A stretch of 64,000 bases of DNA from Moniliella sp. 'wahieum' (taxonomy: Eukaryota; Basidiomycota; Moniliellomycetes; Moniliellales; Moniliellaceae): contig RSEE01000007.1 in NCBI GenBank assembly GCA_003971905.1, positions 310,001-374,000 on the forward strand. Direction: 5' to 3'. Shown piece after piece: positions 60,089-64,000 of this stretch; positions within the stretch are counted from its first letter, which is position 1, and each line of letters starts with the position of its first letter. The notes beneath the pieces were generated by a model. The model was given only the letters and a program-made list of their open reading frames with translations. It did no database searches and was not told the origin of the DNA. A program made the position numbers and the translations under genes.

Positions 60089-61141
60089 ATGCCGTCTAAC
60101 AAGCCCAACGCTTTCACTCGTCTCTTTCATGGCGGGCATCGTCGTGCGGCCTCCGTCTCGACGTTGCTGCGGCGCCGTTCCGGCCCAGTGCCCGATCCGG
60201 TCGATGCGAGTGTCCACACGCGCTCCTGCTCCACCTCCGTCTCTGCATCTGCATCTGCCTCTGCCTCTGCATCTCCCTCTACCTCTATTTCTCCTTCGTC
60301 TTCGTTGGCTCCGCCTGCCCCCCCTCCATTTGTCCCCGATGACTCAGGCCTTCACCCGCCGCCATCACAACCATACTGGTTGAGTCTCGATCCATATGCC
60401 ACCTCGACTCCACGAAGACGCTCCCGGCGCCCGGCGCTCCCGCACCCACGCCCGCGCACCGCGGACGCAGGACCGCAGGCGGTATTCATGTTACCTTCCT
60501 CCTCCATCTCTTCCGCCGAGTCCGCATCCACTTCCCCTCCCACCTCGTACTCGGCCTCCACCAGCACCCTGCCTCTCCCCAGCCAGTCAATGGTGCCGTG
60601 GGCGCTGATGCCGGGCGCCACGGCCCCCGGAGGGGTGCTGCCGATGGACTGCACGCCCGTTGGGAAAGCGTGGACATCGGATCCCAGCTACAGCATGTTG
60701 GTGCCTTGTTTCTCTGACCTCCCCCCGCCCGACCCTTCCTCCTGCCCAGCGCCGACGGCTGCGTGCCATGCTTCTTGCACCTCGCTATCTCTCTCCCCCG
60801 AGCCGCTGTCCGTCGCTTCCCCTTTGGAAAGTGAAGCTGGCGCGCACGAACTGGCTGCCCTGCCCGCCCACTCCGACCAAGCCGACCAGCCCGACCAGCC
60901 TGCACAGCCCGACCAACCTGCACAGCCCGACCAACCTGACCAGTTCGAGCCGAAGCAAGCGCCGAGGGAGGAAGAGCCGGTTCCGTCGTGCCAGCCTGTG
61001 CTCGGTTGCAGTGAGTCGGATGCGGACCCACACCCCAGCCCACCACGACACAGTACATTTTCGCTTCATCCCATCTGGGTGCCCTCGATCGATTCCTTAT
61101 CGCCGCTACCGCCGGCGGTCGACGAGTGGGTACCCTACTAA
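60089..61141 (+). CDS. Disordered Ser/Pro-rich hypothetical protein
   Basis: A clean 350-residue frame from ATG 60089 (MPSNKPNAFTRLFHGGHRRA) to TAA 61139-61141. The same frame stays open further upstream to about 59549, but that part is pyrimidine-rich leader (TCTCCATCTC repeats), so I take the later ATG. The protein is Ser- and Pro-rich with a Ser-Ala dipeptide run near residue 60 and a QPDQPAQPDQPAQPDQ repeat near residue 275. The basic start and lack of any folded domain suggest a regulatory or scaffold role, but I do not recognise a family. Confidence 0.6.
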   Translation: MPSNKPNAFTRLFHGGHRRAASVSTLLRRRSGPVPDPVDASVHTRSCSTSVSASASASASASPSTSISPSSSLAPPAPPPFVPDDSGLHPPPSQPYWLSLDPYATSTPRRRSRRPALPHPRPRTADAGPQAVFMLPSSSISSAESASTSPPTSYSASTSTLPLPSQSMVPWALMPGATAPGGVLPMDCTPVGKAWTSDPSYSMLVPCFSDLPPPDPSSCPAPTAACHASCTSLSLSPEPLSVASPLESEAGAHELAALPAHSDQADQPDQPAQPDQPAQPDQPDQFEPKQAPREEEPVPSCQPVLGCSESDADPHPSPPRHSTFSLHPIWVPSIDSLSPLPPAVDEWVPY

Positions 61142-61412
61142 TTGCATCATTCTCGTTTGCACCGTCGTACCTCTTGCCTTTGGCTAGTAACTTGGGAGGT
61201 GGCAGCAGGGGCGGAGCCAAGGCTGGTGCCTCATCGTCGGTTTCCTACCCTGCCAAATGTTATAGGATGATGAGGGGATTGCGCATCCCGTTCCCGCTCT
61301 GGCGTGTTAACGGTATGCAATGGGACTAGCACTATGGTAATGGTACATTTGTGATCAGCGAGCCATGCACAGACGTATTCGGAGGGAGCCTGCCACCCCC
61401 TCTCTTCCCATT
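61142..61412. other. Intergenic between convergent genes
   Basis: 3' regions of the hypothetical protein and of the Ulp2-like gene; nothing recognised. Confidence 0.6.
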
Positions 61413-63940
61413 TCACAGCTCCACCATCTGCACTGGCTCGTCGTCCGAATCGGCGTCCGAGGCAGGATCCTTGGCTTGGGTTTCGAGCCACGCGGGGGAG
61501 AGGGAGAGGATGGTAGACCGGAGTTCGCGCCGCTTATCGCGCACCTCGTCGGCGTGCCAAAACGGATCCTGTTCATCGCACCGGCGCAGCGCCCGCAGCG
61601 CCCCATTGGGGTCCATGACAAACCGATGGAAAAAATGAATAACATAGATCCCGCAGTCCCACCAGTTGGGTTGCTGCGGGATGATGGCATCCAAGTACTT
61701 GCAGTCCACCGGCAGCGGTGTCACACCGGCCTTGTGTTCCGCTTCGAGCCGAAGCCACGACGATAGGTCCCGATTCACTTTGACGTGCCCGTTGCGGTTG
61801 CGCAGCGAATCAAACGTGATCACCACGGGCAACTCGTCCTGGTCCAACGCATCGTGCGCCTTGCCTTGCCGAATCAACAATGCCTTGCTCGGCCCGTCTT
61901 TGAGTTTTTCTTTCTCCTTCTCCTCTCCACGGGCACGGGCGCGGCACGTTCTTGCCCTGGGCCGCGTCGGCCAGCAGCGCCACAGGCGACACGGACCGGC
62001 GGGGGGACCGGTGCGACGACGGCAGCTCGTCCGTTTCCTGCCGGGCGCGCGACTGCATCGCCTGCCGATGCGCAGCACCAGGTACGATTACCTTGCCTCC
62101 GCCGCTCAGCGCGCGGGGTGTCGATCCGGCTGGATCTTCGTCGTTGTCCTGCGGCGGAGGGACAAATACATCTTTGCCCCCCTCTTCCAGCGTGGTTGCA
62201 CGCGGTGAACAGGACGGAGCTGCCTCGGTAAGCGTGGGCAACGTCTCGGATGTCTGGGCCAGGGGGCTCGCATGCTCCTGGTCCGGGGCACGAGGCGGCG
62301 GGGACGAGGTGCCAACGGGAGGCGTTGGGGTGGGAGGGGTGGTGGATCGGAGCAGGGCTCAGTTGGGTTGGTAGCGTGTTGGGGCAAGGAGGAAGAAGAG
62401 GGAGACTCTCGTGTGGCGGCAACGTGGCGCAGGATGCGTTCGGGATGGAGGATGATGGCGAGGTACCAATGCAGATGTTCGTTGATTGGCACGACAATGT
62501 ACCGTTTTTCAAATGCCAGCGGGCCCTTGGTCCACTTGCGTACCTTTTCGTACCCTTGCAACCTGTCGTTTCTCTTGGCCGAAGTCAGCTGGGAATAGAA
62601 AAAGGGGGACAGGACTAGCAGGTCTTTCGCCTCCGCCCGCTTGGGCAACGGCAAGGACGCCTCGACCTGAGCATGAAGGTACTTGAGCGCAAAGTCAATG
62701 ATGGTATCGTTGAGCCATTCGCCTTCGTCCAACTTCAACAAGTCGGACTTTTTCAGCGTCACACTCCCCCGGCCGCCCTGGGGCGGGAAGCGGAGGATGG
62801 GCACGTCTTGTTCGGGGAAGTGTGCGTGCCTTGCGCACCATCTGGATCGCACGCTCCACCTCATCGTCCGATGAGTCGTCAACCACCGTGCGCATCCCCT
62901 TGGAGGCCCTCGGGGGTTGGACCTTTCTGTAGGAGGAGGAAGCGGCCGAGGCGGGCGACGTGCCATAGAAGGAAGAGGCGGTACTGCCAAGCGTGAGTTG
63001 CGTCTGGGTCGAGCGCGGCTGGCCAAAGGCGGTGATGACCTTGGCACCGCGGGCCATGTCATCCAGCTGGCGGCGCAGCACACTGGAATCTTTGGCCAGC
63101 ATGAATTTGGGCGGGGAGATGGCACGTTGGTCCAGTCATGCAATGTGGCTATGAGCACGTCCCATTCATTGCCGGCGCTGGAGGCAAAGTGGAGCGCAAG
63201 GTCGAGAGAGGGTGTTGCGGCGGGTCTCGGAAGGCGCAGGTCGAGCTTGGGGAGGTAGCGAGGTAAGGCCTGGACACCACTCGCCTTGTTGCCGCCTTGG
63301 TTGGACTGCGAGCTTAAAGTGAATAGCAAAGTACTTCTGACTGTCTGAGAAGCAAAGGGAACAAACGTGGGGTCAGCTGCGACGCGTATATAGCGGAGCA
63401 GGGGGAGCGAGCACGCACGATTTCGATGGCTAGCACGTCCATGGGCGGATGATCCAGCCATCTTCTTTGGCCAGCGAAAGGGGGATGAGGGTGAGGTGAT
63501 GCGGGTGGCAGATCATACGTCCGGTCCTGCGCTTTTGGGCCTTCCAGACCAGGACGCGGGGGATGGTGATGCCAGTGAGAGGCAGAGCGAGCGGGAGGGG
63601 TGTGAGGAGGAGCGGATGGGGGTGCGTGTGGGGGGGGCGAGCGGGTTTCTTGGCGGCGGGCGGCGAGGGTGGGGGGGAGAGGTGATGTTTTGCGGGCGCA
63701 GAGGGAGCCGGACGGCGGCTGGGGCGAGGACCAAGGTGGTCGCGGGGCGATCGTCGTCTTCGTCTTCGCTGGAGGGGAACTTGATTGTCTTTCTGATGAG
63801 CGCGAGCGGCGGTGGGTCCGCACTGGCGTCTGCACTGGCGTCTGCACTGGCATCGGCGAAGGCACCGGTGCTGGTGTCGGCGCTGGTGTCGGCGCGGGCC
63901 GCAGGTGGAGGCTCGTCGTCGGAGAGGGGGATGGGGTGGC
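61413..63940 (-). CDS. ulp2: Ulp2/SENP6-7-like SUMO protease
   Basis: A cysteine protease (family C48) that trims SUMO chains in the nucleus. The catalytic domain is split, as in Ulp2-class enzymes. The first half is SVTLKKSDLLKLDEGEWLND (near 62750), TIIDFALKYL, LSPFFYSQLT and NEHLHWYLAIILHP with the catalytic His (near 62470). An insertion of about 200 residues, low-complexity and charged, follows. The second half is VVITFDSLRN with the Asp (near 61815) and QQPNWWDCGIYVIHFFH with the Gln and catalytic Cys (near 61655). It ends DDEPVQMVEL at the stop 61413. Upstream parts at 63000-63950 read PTFVPFASQTVRSTLLF and HPHHLTLIPLSLAKEDGW; acidic SSEDEDDD and Pro/Ser-rich DNA continue to the window edge. 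Frame changes and an intron near 63410-63345 make the start unknown; it may lie beyond 64000. Confidence 0.85.
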
Positions 63941-64000
63941 GGGAGCGGTAGCGGGGGCGGACGCGGGAGGGGGTGGGGGGCGCGGGCGGGAGGGGAGGGT

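Overview
This window is nuclear DNA from a fungus, probably a GC-rich basidiomycete. The signs are a GATA nitrogen regulator of the AreA type, Ssn6, Ima1, an Atg8 with a spliced start, a PAS-kinase-type protein kinase, and short GT-AG introns of about 50-160 bases, one with a perfect TACTAAC branch site. The phylum is inferred from overall gene character; no ribosomal DNA is present to confirm it. I found no tRNA, rRNA, CRISPR, provirus or LTR element.

Layout, left to right: fragment of a gene entering from the left (1-177); divergent Rho GTPase (-); small candidate gene (+, 4484); AreA-like GATA factor (-, 5600-9560); large Crypton-recombinase-derived protein with a repeat-coded tail (-, 10826-15092); WW-domain protein (-); C2H2-like protein (-); Ima1 inner nuclear membrane protein (-); PAS-kinase-like Ser/Thr kinase (+); Ubc4 E2 enzyme (+); phosphoglucomutase (-); Bni4-like protein (-); YTH m6A reader (-); Ssn6/Cyc8 corepressor (+); mitochondrial phosphate carrier (-); TFIIS (-) divergent from mitochondrial ribosomal protein S8 (+); Prp46 splicing factor (+); beta-tubulin (-); Rab11/Ypt3 (-); Npl4 (-); Atg8 (-); a disordered hypothetical protein (+); Ulp2-like SUMO protease (-), which may run off the right edge.

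Most are housekeeping genes without a shared pathway, as is usual in fungi. Some functional links exist: Ubc4, Npl4 and Ulp2 act in ubiquitin/SUMO turnover; AreA, Ssn6 and TFIIS in transcription; Prp46 and the YTH protein in RNA processing; Rho, Bni4-like, Rab11, tubulin and Atg8 in polarity and membrane traffic.

Sequence quality matters for every reader. Many universally conserved genes are broken by one- or two-base losses or gains, often in homopolymers (Ubc4, beta-tubulin, Atg8, Pgm, Npl4, Prp46, mS8), while TFIIS and the phosphate carrier read through cleanly. I take this as residual long-read indel error rather than gene decay. Coordinates for disordered, proline-rich proteins (GATA, YTH, Bni4-like, WW, C2H2) are therefore approximate.

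The most unusual item is the Crypton-derived gene. It joins an Ndc10-like tyrosine recombinase fold, with apparent loss of two catalytic residues, an acidic insertion, a coiled coil, a GCR1_C-type DNA-binding domain and a minisatellite-encoded PAPT hexapeptide tail.
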